A DNA stretch of 64,000 nucleotides from assembly GCA_037962975.1 (NCBI GenBank), contig CM075675.1:1126001-1190000 (forward strand). The letters are read 5' to 3'. Origin of the DNA: Clitoria ternatea. Its lineage: Eukaryota > Streptophyta > Magnoliopsida > Fabales > Fabaceae. The position numbers and the translations under genes are program-made. Shown in pieces: positions 46,022 through 59,500 of this stretch (positions are counted from its first letter, which is position 1; each line of letters opens with the position of its first letter). Below the pieces are notes generated by a model. That model was not told where the DNA came from and did not search any database. It saw only the letters and a program-made list of their open reading frames with translations.

Positions 46022-46886
46022 AAATTTTTTTATATAATTTAATATTTTTCTTACTGTACAAAATTAAATCATGCACAATAACAAATAAGAGCATGTGACA
46101 CTTCCTATTCAAAAATAAATCATACTCATTGATTTTGACTTTTTTTTCCTTTGAGACTACAATAATTATGAAAATACTAACATGTACCACTTCTTATTTT
46201 ATCAAAATTAATATCTTATATCCTGTTTTAACAAGAATTGATATCTTATATATACTACTCTTTATCTTATCAAAAGTTGATATCTTATTTCATGTTTTAA
46301 AAAATTGATATCTTATATATAATTTGATATCTATTATTCAATTTAGTATCATGTTAGTACGTGAGCATATGACACTTTCTCTTCAGAATTAAATTATGCT
46401 TATTATTTTTTACTTTTTTCTTTGAGATCACCAAGTTATAAAATACCATTTTCTCCCTTGAAAGATAAAATGATAATAATTTATAAAATTAAGATATAAA
46501 AAATATGAAATAAGAAAAAAAGTAATACAAATAACTAGTATTTTTTATTTTGATAAAGATTATTTAACATGATTATACGCTATAATTTAACTTAATCTAT
46601 TAAAATTAAATTATACATTATAGTTATATTAAATAATTTTATCAACATAAAAAATTCTATTTATTTTTGTTACTTTTTTATTTCAATTTTTTTACATCTT
46701 AATAAAGGTGGTATTTTCATAACTATTGCGGTCTCAAAAGGAAATAAATCAAAAACAATAAGCACAATTTAATTATGAATAGGAAGTGTCACATTTTTTT
46801 ATTTTTTTCATTGTGCATGATTTAATTTTACATAGTAAGGAAAATATTAGACTATATAAAGAATATTAAATTGAATAATAGATATC
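46022..46886. repeat. AT-rich fold-back (palindrome centred near 46.6 kb)
   Basis: GATATCTATTATTCAATTTA at 46326 is the inverted counterpart of 46867-46886. Inner arms at about 46511-46590 and 46620-46695 continue the pairing. A third, directly repeated copy of the outer arm (CAAAATTAAATCATGCACAAT, GTGACACTTCCTATTC) lies at about 46050-46190. No terminal duplication was identified. It could be a long inverted-repeat transposon end pair or a fold-back element. Confidence 0.75.
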
Positions 46887-48855
46887 AAATAATATATAAG
46901 ATATCAATTTTTTTATTAAGATATCAATTTTGATAAGATAGAAATTAGTACACGTTAATATTTTAAACTTAAATCAATCTTATCTCTTAATTAGATCTAA
47001 ATGATCACAATTAATTAATTATTTTTATTTTTTACTATATTACTCTATTTTTATTGAATATATTCCCATGTGTGTGTATATATATATATATATGGTATAC
47101 TAGATATAGTTGTCTTTCAGAAATAAACATTCTAACTTGTTTTTATAATAAATATTGTGAAATTAAAAGCTTCCTTCTTTTTTTCAGGAAGTGTTAAATG
47201 TTAATTTATGCAGGTTTATAAATTTTTTCTTTAAATATAAATAAATATAGAAAGAAATAAATATAAGCAGGATGGAATGAATTAGAAAGGAATAAACTTT
47301 TGGAAAATTAACTAACTTAATTTAATGAATTAAAATCTGTGTAACAAGAAAGAAATGATGTTAGTGATAGATATGGGATAGAATGAATTATTAGGGTTGA
47401 TGGGCCATTGTTTTGAAAATCTATGGGTGGGAATGAAGTTGGGGGATTAGAAAGGAATATTTGGGATGTTGTAAAGGAATTAAGAAACTTACAAAGGAAT
47501 TTTAAATTATAAGCCTTTAAAATGACAAATATGTGGAAGCAAACAAACAACCCTTTAGGCCCTCTTTCTCCCACCATCAAATTCAACGTTTTCTTTCTTT
47601 ATTCCCACTGTTACAACCACCCTTCATTTATTGCTAATCATAAATAAAATTATCCAACTTTCATGAATTGTGCATATATAGACACGTGTTTATCATATAT
47701 CATATCTAAATTCAACCCAAATAATAAGACTCATTATAAATAATAAAACTCTATAAAAATTTTAATCTTTAAGATTTAAACCCGAAATCAAAAATTAAAC
47801 TAGAACAATTTTATTTACCTTAGAAGAATTACACATGTGGCATATGGGTTAAATGGCAATTTTCAAATTAGAATTTCTACTTTGCGTTCACGCATTAATT
47901 AATTAATTAATTAATTAATTAAAGTAAATGAGAGTTTAAAACATAAAAATGTGAGAATTACGTCTCGTTCAAACCTTAGATTAGATGTGGACCATGTGGT
48001 AGCTAGACCACGAAATTTGTACATATATTCCTATTTCTAATTAAGTATCTTATCTTTTATAAAACCCAAATTTAATTTAAACAGATAGGATCTTTCATTT
48101 ATTCTTAAGTTTACCATCCAAAATCAAGAATCTCTGATCTATTGAGAAAATCTTATTTGCTTTGGAAATAATAGAGTGTTCGTAAATTGGAATGGATCAT
48201 TCATTTTGAAATGTTTTTTTTTAATTGGATAAATTATTGAACCGGTGAAAATATCAATTTAAATAAATCATAGTTAAATTTAATGATTAAATTGTATTTG
48301 AATCAATATTAATAAAGAATTAATTCAGACTGATTATTTAATTAATTCACAATTTAATCGGTTGAACTAGTAAGTTTAATCAAATTTTGATAATAATATC
48401 ATTTTACTACCCTTTTTGAGTTTCATGTCTCTAATGTCTTTGGTAGTTTATAGCATTGGTAAAATGGATTGATAACAATTTAAAATATAATATCTATGTT
48501 CTAGAATTGAATATTTGAATAAAATTGATTTTTTTTAGTATGAGCCTAAAGCAACTTGTAAAAATTGGGACCAATATATGCAGTGTGGTTATCCGTAAAA
48601 ATCATATAGATAGTTGAGAAGACGTAATATAGTTAGGGAGAAATAACATGTGAGCTATGTCTATTCTTAATGATCGTTTGGTTGGTCATATTAGTTAAAA
48701 TTTTAGGTTTTTTTTTTCTTTAAACTTAAAAGACTTAAACATCTTAAAAGTTTCATTTTTTTTGTGCGGGTAATTTCTTTTTATAAATAAATAATTTTTA
48801 AAATAAAAAAATAGGTTACCCTACTATCCATATAAGACTTTATCAGAGTTTTCAA
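46887..48855. other. AT-rich gene-free stretch with microsatellites
   Basis: A TA run occurs at about 47077-47093, and an ATTA tetranucleotide run of about seven to eight units at 47893-47922. GCAAACAAACAACCC at about 47537-47551 resembles a Tourist-type terminus. No gene is supported; a purine-rich patch at 47340-47500 gives a chance frame on the minus strand. Confidence 0.4.
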
Positions 48856-50310
48856 TGTAATATCCCTGATGTTAAAATTTAATTTATTTTGTCGTATAAA
48901 AGTTCATTCAAATTAATATGAGAGTTATTAATAAAGAAATAAAATTTGAGTAATTAATTTTGGCGATTAATTTGAATAAATTAAAATGGAATTAAATAGT
49001 GACGGTAAAATATGAATTACCATGGGTAAAAGTGAATTTTTATTAAAGGACATAAAAGAAAATAGAAAAGAAATAGCGAATTGATGAAAACGGTCTTTGA
49101 GGTTATAACATTTCAATCCTTTAATCTTCCTCTCCATACGTGAACACGAGTGAAAAATAGACTTCCTTCCATGGCCGTGTGACTTCCAAGTTCGATTAGT
49201 GCCCGATTTCTCGCCGAGACTCAAAATTGATTGTATTTTTAGATTCGTGGGAATGAGTTAAGTGTATGATAAATTCAATTTTTGGTTTCGGTCATCTTCT
49301 TCTAAAACTGAAATTTATCATGTTGAAGGGGTTTCCATTTCAATGATATTTTGCAATTTAAGCTTGTAAATAAGAACCTTGGATGATGTGTATCAACAAA
49401 TTGCTAGGTTTTCATTTCGGTGCCCATAGATTACAGACCGAGTGTTGGCGAGGCATTAGCCAAAGAGGAACCCGAAATCAAGTGTGTAATTAATCGAGGT
49501 AAGCTTTAGAAGACTTAAAAACGTATTTAGAATTGTTTTGGTAAAATGGGTTTTGATTTTGGTCGAAATGTTTACCCATTTCATAATTTCCTAATTATAG
49601 ATATTGGGCATACTCGGCGTAAAGGACAAAATTCGAAAGCTTGAAATCGAGGTATTGAGGTGTTCAGAGTATTAGTTAATTTAGAAATATTATTCAACAT
49701 CAATTGGCGTCCAGGAAAAAGGGATATGATTAACGTTAATTAGCTAATTTAACCATAATATAATTGATAGAATCTATAGTTTGAATTATGACTAGACTTG
49801 AAATTAGAGAGGATGAGAATGAAAAACTAGAAGTTATGTTGCATAATTATGTATAGTGATGAAATGATGAAATTGATAATTAGCATTTATTGAGATTATG
49901 TAGAAAATGTATGTATATATGAGTATATATTGGAATGAGTTTCCAAATGTAGGATGAAGAAAATAATGTGATGTATAATTGATATTTAGATATATGTGTA
50001 TATCAGAATGAGTTTTCAAGATGTTTTATGATAAGAGTAATATTGTATTAGAATTTGTGAATAAAATTGCATCTGAGTGAGTGACTAATTTTGTGGTTGA
50101 AATTATATTGATAAATGCTTATACCTGAGTGGTTAGTTGATATTGATTGATATTAATGATGCCTGAGTGACTATATGTTGAAAAGGTATGCTAAAAAGAT
50201 AATTGAGAAATGATGTGTGCCTGAGTGGCCGCCATTTTATTGATATTGAAAGCCTGAGTGGCTAGTGGTGAAATAAATTGCCTGAGTGGCTAGTTATGAA
50301 ATGGTTTATT
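48856..50310 (+). repeat. Probable gypsy LTR fragment
   Basis: TGTAATATCCCTGATG at 48856 is a typical gypsy LTR start. Downstream are a GAGGTAAGCTTTAG splice-donor-like word (49497) and five CTGAGTGG(C/T) units between 50072 and 50295, a kind of short repeat common in these LTRs. A different repeat begins near 50310. The right border and any pol sequence are not visible. Confidence 0.5.
50072..50300. repeat. Interspersed CTGAGTGG repeats
   Basis: GCCTGAGTGGC or close variants recur about six times at spacings of roughly 25-60 bases. Non-coding. Confidence 0.75.
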
Positions 50311-51400
50311 ATTGAAGAAAAGTCTGATTTGAAAAGAAACAATAAGTCATTATTTGATCAGACCTCAAAATTACATGTTATCTTTAGACCCTCGATTTAC
50401 TCATAACAAACATTAATGGCCGGTCAAATGAAGTCCGATCTCATGTAATCTAACCCGTTTGTTTAAGTATTCTAGGAATCATATAGGTTGCAAAACATAG
50501 GGGGAGTTATTATCAACAAAAGTCTGATCTAACAAACAACACTTTGTTATACCTTAAAAAGTCTGATACAAATGCACTTAGTCCCATGTTTTGATGGTTA
50601 CCATGAATCAGACTTTTAGGCATCTTTAATCAAACAAGAGAAGAACGTTACATCAAAGCCAAACCTCAACGTTCTTAAATCTATTTTCGTAATGCATTAG
50701 TACTCTTACACTTATCAAGATAAATATGCTTATCACCAAAAAGAAAAAGAAACAAATCAACAGAGCAGCTAACTCAGTGCTCGAAGATCCTAACATAATC
50801 CTGTGTAGAAACAGAAAAAGCTGGTACAAGTCAGCATAAGGTGTCAGCTAAAATACAGAGGATTACAGCTTTATCTTTTTCTCTTTGTTCCAATCAAATA
50901 AAGCAAGAAAATAACTTTATTTATCAATACTACATAAGGAACTATCTTCATGCAAGAACAAAAAAACCCAGGTATCAGACTCTTTAAACATCTTTTTGGA
51001 TCAATAAAAGTCAAGTACCTCATAAAGCTCAAGGCACAACTCCTTCATAGGATTTCCAATAGATATATCTCCTTTTAAAAGGCAACAACAGTTACTATTT
51101 GCTTCCTATAAATACTCTTCAAAAGATTGATGCAAAGAGCAAACAACGAAGTTACAAGAGTCATTTGTAAAAAGATCATTGCCTTCTCTTTCTTTGCAAT
51201 CAATCTTTAAGTCTCACAAAAGATAAAGATCTTCTTTATGTGTTTTGCCTCTGGTAGACCTTGATCTTGTGTCTTTTCAACTTAGTGTATACTCTCTTCA
51301 TTATATATCTTGGAACACTAAGTTCCATGAGATATTCTTTTTCATTCTTTCCAACTCACCTTTGTAAAGTCTACTATGTTACCAGTCTTAGTCTTTAGTA
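50311..51400 (+). repeat. Probable copia-type LTR
   Basis: Repeated AAAGTCTGAT words and complements, then a TTCCTATAAATACTCTTC promoter-like box at about 51104, followed by GATGCAAAGAGCAAACAAC and a T/C-rich leader. This order resembles copia (SIRE-like) LTRs. Termini and target duplication are not identified. Confidence 0.4.
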
Positions 51401-53292
51401 TGGAAAAACATTGTTGGCCTGAAGTGACTGAGTCAAGAATACTTAATGCACTGGCGTGGTGTTGTTATTTTATGGATTACGGCTTATGGACATGGTGTTG
51501 AATTTAGTTAAATTCTACTTAAGAAGAACAATATAAGTTTTAAGAGAAAAGTAATCTCAACCATTTAGAACTTTTCAATTTAGGGAGTACATTTTAACCA
51601 AAAGAGGTATCTTATAATATTTCTAAAGTTCATACAACAATGGCCACACCATGCCCAATCTGTTGGTTCGTTAAGCACACCCTCCCACTTTCATTTTTGG
51701 GTTAGCTTAGAGCCTTAAGGTAAGGTTTTGAACTCATCTTGCTTCATTTACGGTTTTTGAGATACTTAAGCTTGATGGTGGCATTAAGCATTATGGGTGT
51801 TGATGAACATGGTGCACCCTAGGCTTAAACACTTGGAATATAATTCTTGATCTTAGCTTAGTGTGATACAAATTATATAAGAATAAAGGTTATTGTACTT
51901 TTAATATTTTAAGGAATTGGTTGAGATTATTGTTGGGTAAATTTTGATGAAACCCTAAGTATTAGTGTTTAGGGGTTTTGGAGCCAAGTTGATGGTGTTG
52001 ATGATTTTGTGCCTTAGAATAATTTTATATGATGGAAATAAATTTTTGGAGGATTAACATTGCAATGGTGGAAGTTGCAATTGGAAATAAAACAACCACC
52101 CAGGAGCAAAATGGACCTTGCACCACAAACGAAAGCTGATGGGGAAATGGGGTTGGCTAAAGGGAGCTATGGACCACCGCCACAGAAACGTCGTTGGAGG
52201 ATGCTGAACGGAGGTTGGTGAACATGGTTGCTGGAGCCAAACAAAAATGGTGGAAAACGTAGTTGCTGAATGGAGTTAGGGTCCGTTTTGTTAAAATTTG
52301 GAGTAAGGTTTAAACAAACAGGCATATAACCATTTCTAAGATTTAGTTAAAATGGTTAAAATTATGGTAATTTTCTAAGAAATGCATATAACCATACAGG
52401 CACAAACAAAGTTTAAACAGAGTTTATAACTTAAGCTGTAATGATAATTTGGTTTTATTGAGATAGTTTTAGAATAAATGAAAAATAGAAGAGTACTTAG
52501 AATAGCAGCAATTGGACAATGCTGGTTGTTGAAACGCCCATTTCGTTGTTGGTTTGGTTACATACCTAAGTTCAAATAATAGTTTAGTTTTTTTTTAATA
52601 CATCGTATTTAAATTCAAGTTGCAAGATACATTGCCTCCCTGCACGTTGAACTTCAAAGCTTAGTGGACACCAACTATTAGTTAGAGGGGTTGTACAACT
52701 TTGCAACATGCCAACAAATCAAAGGGGAATGCTTTCATGTAAAATAAATATTAATGCAGTCTACTTGTGATTTCCAATGCAAGTTTAATAAGTTACTCTT
52801 ACTCTTTTTAATTTCTTATCCTGCACAAAAGTTACACAAATTAGATAAATTCTAGTTAAAAAATCCTGGAACTTCAAAGCTTAAATGCTTCTTGGTGATT
52901 TGATTAATCCATTGATTTAGCCTTAACTTAATCCTGACTCAGAACCCTTCTCTCTTGGATTTCCCTTTCACCTCCCCACATCCATCACTACTATCTTAAC
53001 CCAATTTTCCATGGTTTCTGCAAAACCGTAAGGCCTTCCCCCCTTTCAAGACCATGTATTTGTTCCATTACAACCAGACAAATAAATACACAGAATAAAG
53101 TATGATGAACTGAAAGATTAAATACATAACTGATTTTTTTCATAATATAAAATAGAAATTAAAAATTTCAGCAGATGAAAATAAAAACAGAGGAAGGGAA
53201 ACTGTTTTCAGGAAAATGGAAAAACTATTCAGCATCACAGTTTAACAACATAGGCATCACAGTTTAATAAACTGTTCTGGTTGTATGCATAA
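51401..53292. other. Gene-free stretch
   Basis: Mixed repeat-like sequence with two related CATATAACCAT segments (about 52320-52400). 52940-53060 is CT-rich and could be intronic, but no exon can be supported. It ends at the border of the 53.3-kb retrotransposon. Confidence 0.3.
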
Positions 53293-53906
53293 TGTAACAC
53301 CCCTATTTTTATTTTTATATTAAAATTTTGAAGGAATTAAATTATGGTTCTTTAGAACTTTTTAATCTACGTATTATTTATGATTTTTTGGAATTTTTTG
53401 GAATTTTGGAATTTTTTAATAAAAATAATATTTTTTTAAATAATTTTAAATTCATATAAGTGACTTAAATTAAAAATATTTACAAGAAAGTGAATTGAAA
53501 TTATAAGAAAATTTTCTAAAATCCATTTCAAGTAGACTTATCTAAAAATTATCGGTTTGAGAAAAATCTTGATTTTTTCCAATCGTTAAAAAATTTGAAA
53601 CGTATCAATAAATTTTTATTAACAGAAAATTTTAGATTTTTAAAATTTCAGCTTTATATTACTTATTATAAAATTAGTAGGGACTGATATAATATCGCTA
53701 AATTTCAAAAAGGACTCATTTTGAATATTTAAAATATACCGAGTGAAGGGTTACTATTTGACTTAATAATTTTGCCGACAATTACTATGCAAATCACTGT
53801 GCATGTATGAAATTTTCAAAAGATGCACAGTAACCTGGAATAAAAAATTCAAAAATGCATAGTACTTTTATATTAAAATAATGGAATGCATAGTAAATTT
53901 TTTTCC

Positions 53907-53914
53907 TATAAATA
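53907..53914 (+). promoter_or_regulatory. TATA box of the 5' LTR promoter
   Basis: TATAAATA precedes a purine/pyrimidine-mixed leader. The same box is at 61633-61640 in the 3' LTR. Transcription is expected about 30 bases downstream. Confidence 0.6.
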
Positions 53915-54149
53915 CCGAAGGATTTCTTCTTTAGAATTCACAATTTCAGATTAAGTTTTCTTAATATAGTAGTGCTAGTGAGATAGTGGTGGAAGTGAGA
54001 GAGAGAAGAAAAGTTTTTGGAGAGAAGGTTCTGCCAAAATCCTAAGGTAAGAATACTTCTCTTTTATATTTTTTGGGTTATTTTCATATCGTTTTTAGAA
54101 ATCTGTTATTATACTGAAAATAATATTATTTTAAGTTACTATTCTGCAT

Positions 54150-54395
54150 AGTAAACACTATTTCAATAGTAAATTACTATTTCAATAGTAAATTACTATT
54201 CAAATAGTAAATTACTATTTACTGTTACTATTTACTGTTACTATTCACGATTTACTATTTACCGTTACTATTCACGATTTACTATTTACCGTTACTATTC
54301 ACGTTTTACTATTTACTATTACTATTCACGTTTTACTATTTACCGTTACTATTCACGATTTACTATTCACTATTCACTATTCACTATTCAAAATT
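54150..54395. repeat. LTR minisatellite of TTACTATT units
   Basis: Imperfect units TTTACTATT(T/C)AC(C)G(T) of 13-27 bases recur about fifteen times. The same array is at 61876-62121. The only LTR difference (54318/62044) falls in it. Confidence 0.85.
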
Positions 54396-54688
54396 TACCA
54401 TTTCTGTTTTAAGTAGTAATCTTAATCTTCGTCTTATGCTTATACTGAAATAAGATTGGTATTAATATTTTTAGAAATCGGAGGCGCAAAGCAAATCCAT
54501 TTTGGGTAACAATTCAAGGTAAGGGGGAGTGAGATAAGAGTATAATATGAAAAGACATAAGAATAATGGGAGGAGTCCCCTACTCCTTTTAAATCTGATA
54601 ATATTATTATTTTAAAATATTAACTTTTTTTAACTTAAAATTTATAATAAATTTTAAATTAAATATCCGGTTTAACTAACTCTAACAT

Positions 54689-54830
54689 ACCTATGCAAAG
54701 ACTTGGACCATTATGACCTATATGGACTGGACAATACCTATGCAAGGACTTGGACCATTATGACCCATATGGACTGAACTATACCTATGCAAGGACTGGA
54801 TTATATGGACTTACATATACCTATGCGAGG
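54689..54830. repeat. LTR tandem repeat, 47 bp
   Basis: ACCTATGCAA(A/G)GACTTGG units start at 54689, 54736 and 54783, and a shorter fourth at 54819. Duplicated at 62415-62556 in the 3' LTR. Confidence 0.9.
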
Positions 54831-56422
54831 AATTGACCAAAAGGACTAAAATTGACTATATTAATAATCATTAAATTTTGTATTATGATATGTATTAATG
54901 ATATTTAATTGATTTGATTATGATTTGATTATGATTGATTGATTGATGATATTTAGTTATGATTGATATTGTTTAATTTTGATTGATGATATTGTAATGT
55001 GGAGTTTGAGCATATAGCGAGCATGACGGAAAGCTAAAATTCAGTAAGAATTTCTTACCTTACTCTTTAAATTTTATTATCTTTTAATTCTTCTTAGAAA
55101 TTATTCTTATTAACTTTATTTTCAATATTTAGAATAAAAAAATTAGTATTTATTTTAGAAAGAAAATATTTTATTAGAATTTATTTAATTAAATCTTGAG
55201 TTAAAGAAAAATTTTGTAATCTTAAGTATTTTTGGTTAATAAATATTTCTCTTTCAATAAAAAAAAAATTAAAAGAAAATTATTTTATTTTTTTCCAACT
55301 TAATAACTAAATACATTTGAAAATAATTGAGATTCCTAAATTTGATTTTGTTAAGATTTAATTTGAGAAAGATTAGGTAAAGTTTTATATGATAAAGTTT
55401 TTAGATATTTAAGGCTTAGAAACTCAATTTCCGTGAGATTTGAAAACTGTACCAAATTTATTTCTGTGGGACAGAAATTCAGAGAACTGAGAAAATGTAC
55501 AGTTTATTGAAATGATATTGTAAACCTTTAAGGGATTTAATAATTGAGTTTCTAAAAGCCTTAACCAACTCAATACGCGAGTAGTTCATGCATCATGGAT
55601 AATGAAAGTGAAATAAAATAATATTGTCTGGGGACGGATTATAGAAACCGAGGATACATTAGAGGAGGCTTAATTACGAGCCTTGGGATGAGAGAGTGTG
55701 AAAGGGTGCTTCAGGGGACCTGGGGTAGCTCCCTAGTGTCGGGTACTTTCACAATAAAAACTTTCTCAATCTGACTAGTCTCTAAGTGTTTCCATGCCAG
55801 TTGAGCTGTTCATATTATTATTATCCGGACTTATGGAACAGTGTAAACTCCTGGTTGGCCCAGTGCAAATTAAAATTTAAGGGCCTACATATATAGATAA
55901 GTTATGATGAAAATATTGCATAACATTCATGCATTCATAATTGATTGTGTATGTGATTGTGATTGATATTATTATGTATCGGTTGTGAAAACCCTTTGTT
56001 GCTTATGTCTTATTCGGAAATATTATATTCTGTTTCTCACTCCTTTCTCCGTGTTTTTGTTTCATATATTCTAAACTGATGGTTCAGAGGGAAGGATCGA
56101 AGAATTTCAGCAGTAGATATAGCACGTTCTAGAAAGGGAGCTCGGTATGAATACCGTGGTCCAATGAATAAATAATGTTAATAAGTAACTGCTTCTGGGC
56201 CATGGAGTTTCCTCTCTTTCTTATAATGTTTAATGTTTATTTTCTTCGGATGAATGTACAAATACTTTATAAAGTTTTAATAATATTTGTGAGGTATTTC
56301 AGAAATAATGTATATAATTTATTCCGATAGTTTCTTTTTAACAATCATATCTTTAGTAAAAAAAAAAAAATTACGAATTTTTCTAGAATTTATTAAGGTG
56401 TAACAGAGGGTGTTACAAAGTG

Positions 56423-56434
56423 GTATCAGAGCAG
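56423..56434 (+). other. Primer binding site, initiator Met tRNA
   Basis: TGGTATCAGAGC, three bases after the LTR end, is complementary to the 3' end of plant initiator methionine tRNA, the usual primer for minus-strand synthesis in this group. Confidence 0.95.
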
Positions 56435-56562
56435 TTAATCCAATAGGCCTGGGGAAAAGGTCTATCTTGCTTTGTCTGTAAACTCTGTATAGGTAGAATA
56501 TCTGACTTGGTAGTAACTGTGATTGATGTGACAAATCTCAGTTACTGTGAAACAGGAAACTA

Positions 56563-59500
56563 ATGGCTGGAAACGATCTTGCTGGAGTTGTAGAACGCTT
56601 AATCAATGCAATGGGAGCACGTGAAGGTCAAGGTAATGATGCCTTGAGAAGACTGGACCTATTCGAAAAGCGCAATCCACCTCGTTTCAAGGGAGGATAT
56701 AACCCTGATGGAGCACAAATCTGGATTCGAGAGATAGAGAAGATCTTTCGAGCATTGCAATGTAATGAAGCTGATAAGGTAGTCTTCGCTACTTATGCCT
56801 TATCTGAGGATGCCGAACATTGGTGGGATAGCATGCGTAAACAATTCGAAGTCAACGACGTGGAGATCACTTGGGACTATTTCAAGGATATGTTTCTGGA
56901 AAAATACTTTCCAGCTGATGTTAAAGAGAAAAGACAATTCGAATTCCTGTCGCTGACCCAAGGAAATATGACCGTTAGAGAGTACGCATCCAGGTTTGAA
57001 GAGCTATCTCGTTTTCATTCTCATTATAATGATGCTACTAATGAAAGAGATCGGTGTGCAAAGTTTGTAAATGGACTGCGGCCAGAAATTAAGGAAGCTA
57101 TACGAATGCAGGAAATCCGTGAATTTTCTGTATTGGTAAATCGCTGCAGGATCTTTGAAGAAGACCATAAGGATAGAATGACCAAAAGTCGTGAGCCCAT
57201 TCACAAGGCAGGAGAAATAAGAAGTGGAGGACCTCACCATCACCAAAGAAGAGATTTCAGAAGGAATAAGCCTTACCAAGCACCATTTCGTCGGTTTGGA
57301 GCAGCATCTGTTCCTAACAGACCCCAAGCTTCAACTGGAAGCTATTACCCAACATCTGCACCAAATTTTAAATGTTTTATCTGTGGAGGACCCCATTTGA
57401 AAAGGGATTGTCCTAAAAACACTTATGTTTGCTTTAAGTGTAACAAACCAGGTCATCATATCAAGGATTGCCCAGAGATGAAGAGAGAAAACCCTGAAGG
57501 TGCAAGTACAAGCATAAATACTCAAGGAGGCGCGCACAGTGCAGTCGGAAGGCCAAAAGCAAAAGGAAAGGTTTTTGCAATCACTGGAGAAGAAGCATCT
57601 CATGCTGATTCCATGGTAGAAGGTAAGTGTATCATTAATAAGATTTCTTTAACTGTTATGTATGACTCAGGTGCATCACATTCCTTTATTGCCAATGACT
57701 GTGTAGAAAAACTAAAATTACCTGTGATAGAACTTCCATTTGACTTATTTGTACATACTCCTGGAAACAATCCCATTGTCACTTCTAAAGCTTGTTGGAA
57801 ATGCCCTATTGTCATAGATGGTAGGGACTTTAAGGCTAATCTTTTCTGTTTACCCCTTTCTGGCTTAGAAGTTATTATTGGGCTAGATTGGTTGTCTGAC
57901 AATCATGTTCTAATAGATTGTCATAATAAAACCATAATGTTTAAAGAACCAGTGAATTTGAATCCTGAAGATTCGAGATTTCTAACCGCCAACCAAGTGA
58001 GTGCCTCTTTAAAAGGAGGGGCTCAAGGATTCATGCTATTGCTTTCAACGAAAGGAGAGCAAGAATCAAAAATCAAAAATCTGCCGGTTGTGTGTGAATT
58101 TCCTGACGTTTTTCCTGAAGATATCCCTGGTTTACCCCCAGAAAGAGATGTGGAATTTTCCATTGATTTAGTACCTGGAGTTGGACCCATTTCAATTGCA
58201 CCATACCGAATGTCACCTCTAGAATTAGCAGAGTTGAAGAAACAACTTGAAGAGATGATAGAGAAGCAGTTTATACGACCCAGTGTATCCCCCTGGGGTG
58301 CACCAGTGTTGTTGGTTAAGAAGAAGGATGGTAGCATGAGGTTGTGTGTAGATTATCGACAACTGAACAAGGTGACGATCAAGAACAGATACCCTCTGCC
58401 AAGGATTGACGACTTGATGGATCAGCTGCGTGGTGCCACGGTGTTCTCCAAAATTGATTTGAGGTCTGGATACCATCAAATAAGGGTGAAGAAAGAAGAT
58501 GTAACGAAAACTGCTTTTAGAACACGCTATGGCCATTACGAATATCTAGTAATGCCTTTTGGTGTAACTAATGCACCAGCCGTATTCATGGATTACATGA
58601 ATAGGATTTTTCATCCATATCTAGATAAATTTGTAGTGGTGTTCATTGATGATATATTAGTGTACTCTAAAAACAGAGAAGAACATGTTGAACATTTGAA
58701 GGTCGTGTTGGAAATCCTGAAAAAGAAACAACTATATGCAAAGCTGTCGAAGTGTGAATTCTGGTTGGAAGAAGTGAACTTTTTAGGACATGTAATTAGT
58801 CAAGGAGGAATAGCTGTAGACCCTTCCAAGGTGGAGGCGGTTTTAAAATGGGAGAGACCAACCACGATCACTGAGATTAGAAGTTTCTTGGGCTTGGCTG
58901 GATACTATAGGAGATTCATTGAAGGATTTTCAAAGCTAGGATACCCATTGACCAAGCTAACACGGAAAGGACAACCTTTTGTGTGGACGACACAATGCGA
59001 GAATAGTTTTCAAGAGCTGAAAGATCGACTTACTTCTGCGCCGGTGTTAGTACTCCCCGATCCACATCGAAGTTTTGAAGTTTACTGTGATGCGTCTAAA
59101 CAAGGACTAGGAAGTGTACTTATGCAAGACAAGAAGGTTGTAGCCTATGCATCACGACAATTAAGGCAACATGAGATCAACTACCCTACCCATGACTTAG
59201 AGTTAGCCGCTGTAGTTTTTGCCTTAAAGATTTGGAGGCACTATCTATACGGTGCAACATTCGATGTGTTTAGCGATCATAAAAGTCTCAAGTATTTATT
59301 CGACCAAAAGGAGTTAAACATGAGGCAACGGAGATGGATGGAATTCTTAAAGGACTACGATTTTGAGTTGCAATACCATCCTGGAAAAGCGAATGTAGTA
59401 GCTGATGCTTTAAGTCGAAAGTCTCTACATGCGTCCACGATGATGATAAAAGAGCTGGAATTGATAGAGAACTTCAGAGATCTTAACCTAGCAGTAAAGG

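Larger units (their letters stand above)
53293..56419 (+). repeat. 5' LTR, 3,127 bp
   Basis: Bounded by TGTAACAC and GTGTTACA. A TATAAATA box at 53907-53914 implies a U3 of only about 0.6 kb and a transcribed part of about 2.5 kb. It contains two tandem arrays and a splice-donor-like CTAAG|GTAAGAATA near 54046. Confidence 0.95.

Noticed and set aside
47317..47586. 89-codon minus-strand frame
   Set aside because: Low-complexity purine-rich DNA; the product has no family-like features.
50072..50300. CTGAGTGG array as a CRISPR-like array
   Set aside because: Spacing and unit sequence are irregular, units are too short, and the setting is a plant LTR.
57004..58536. Several minus-strand frames of 90-107 codons
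   Set aside because: They are shadows of the gag-pol frame on the other strand, without family-like sequence.
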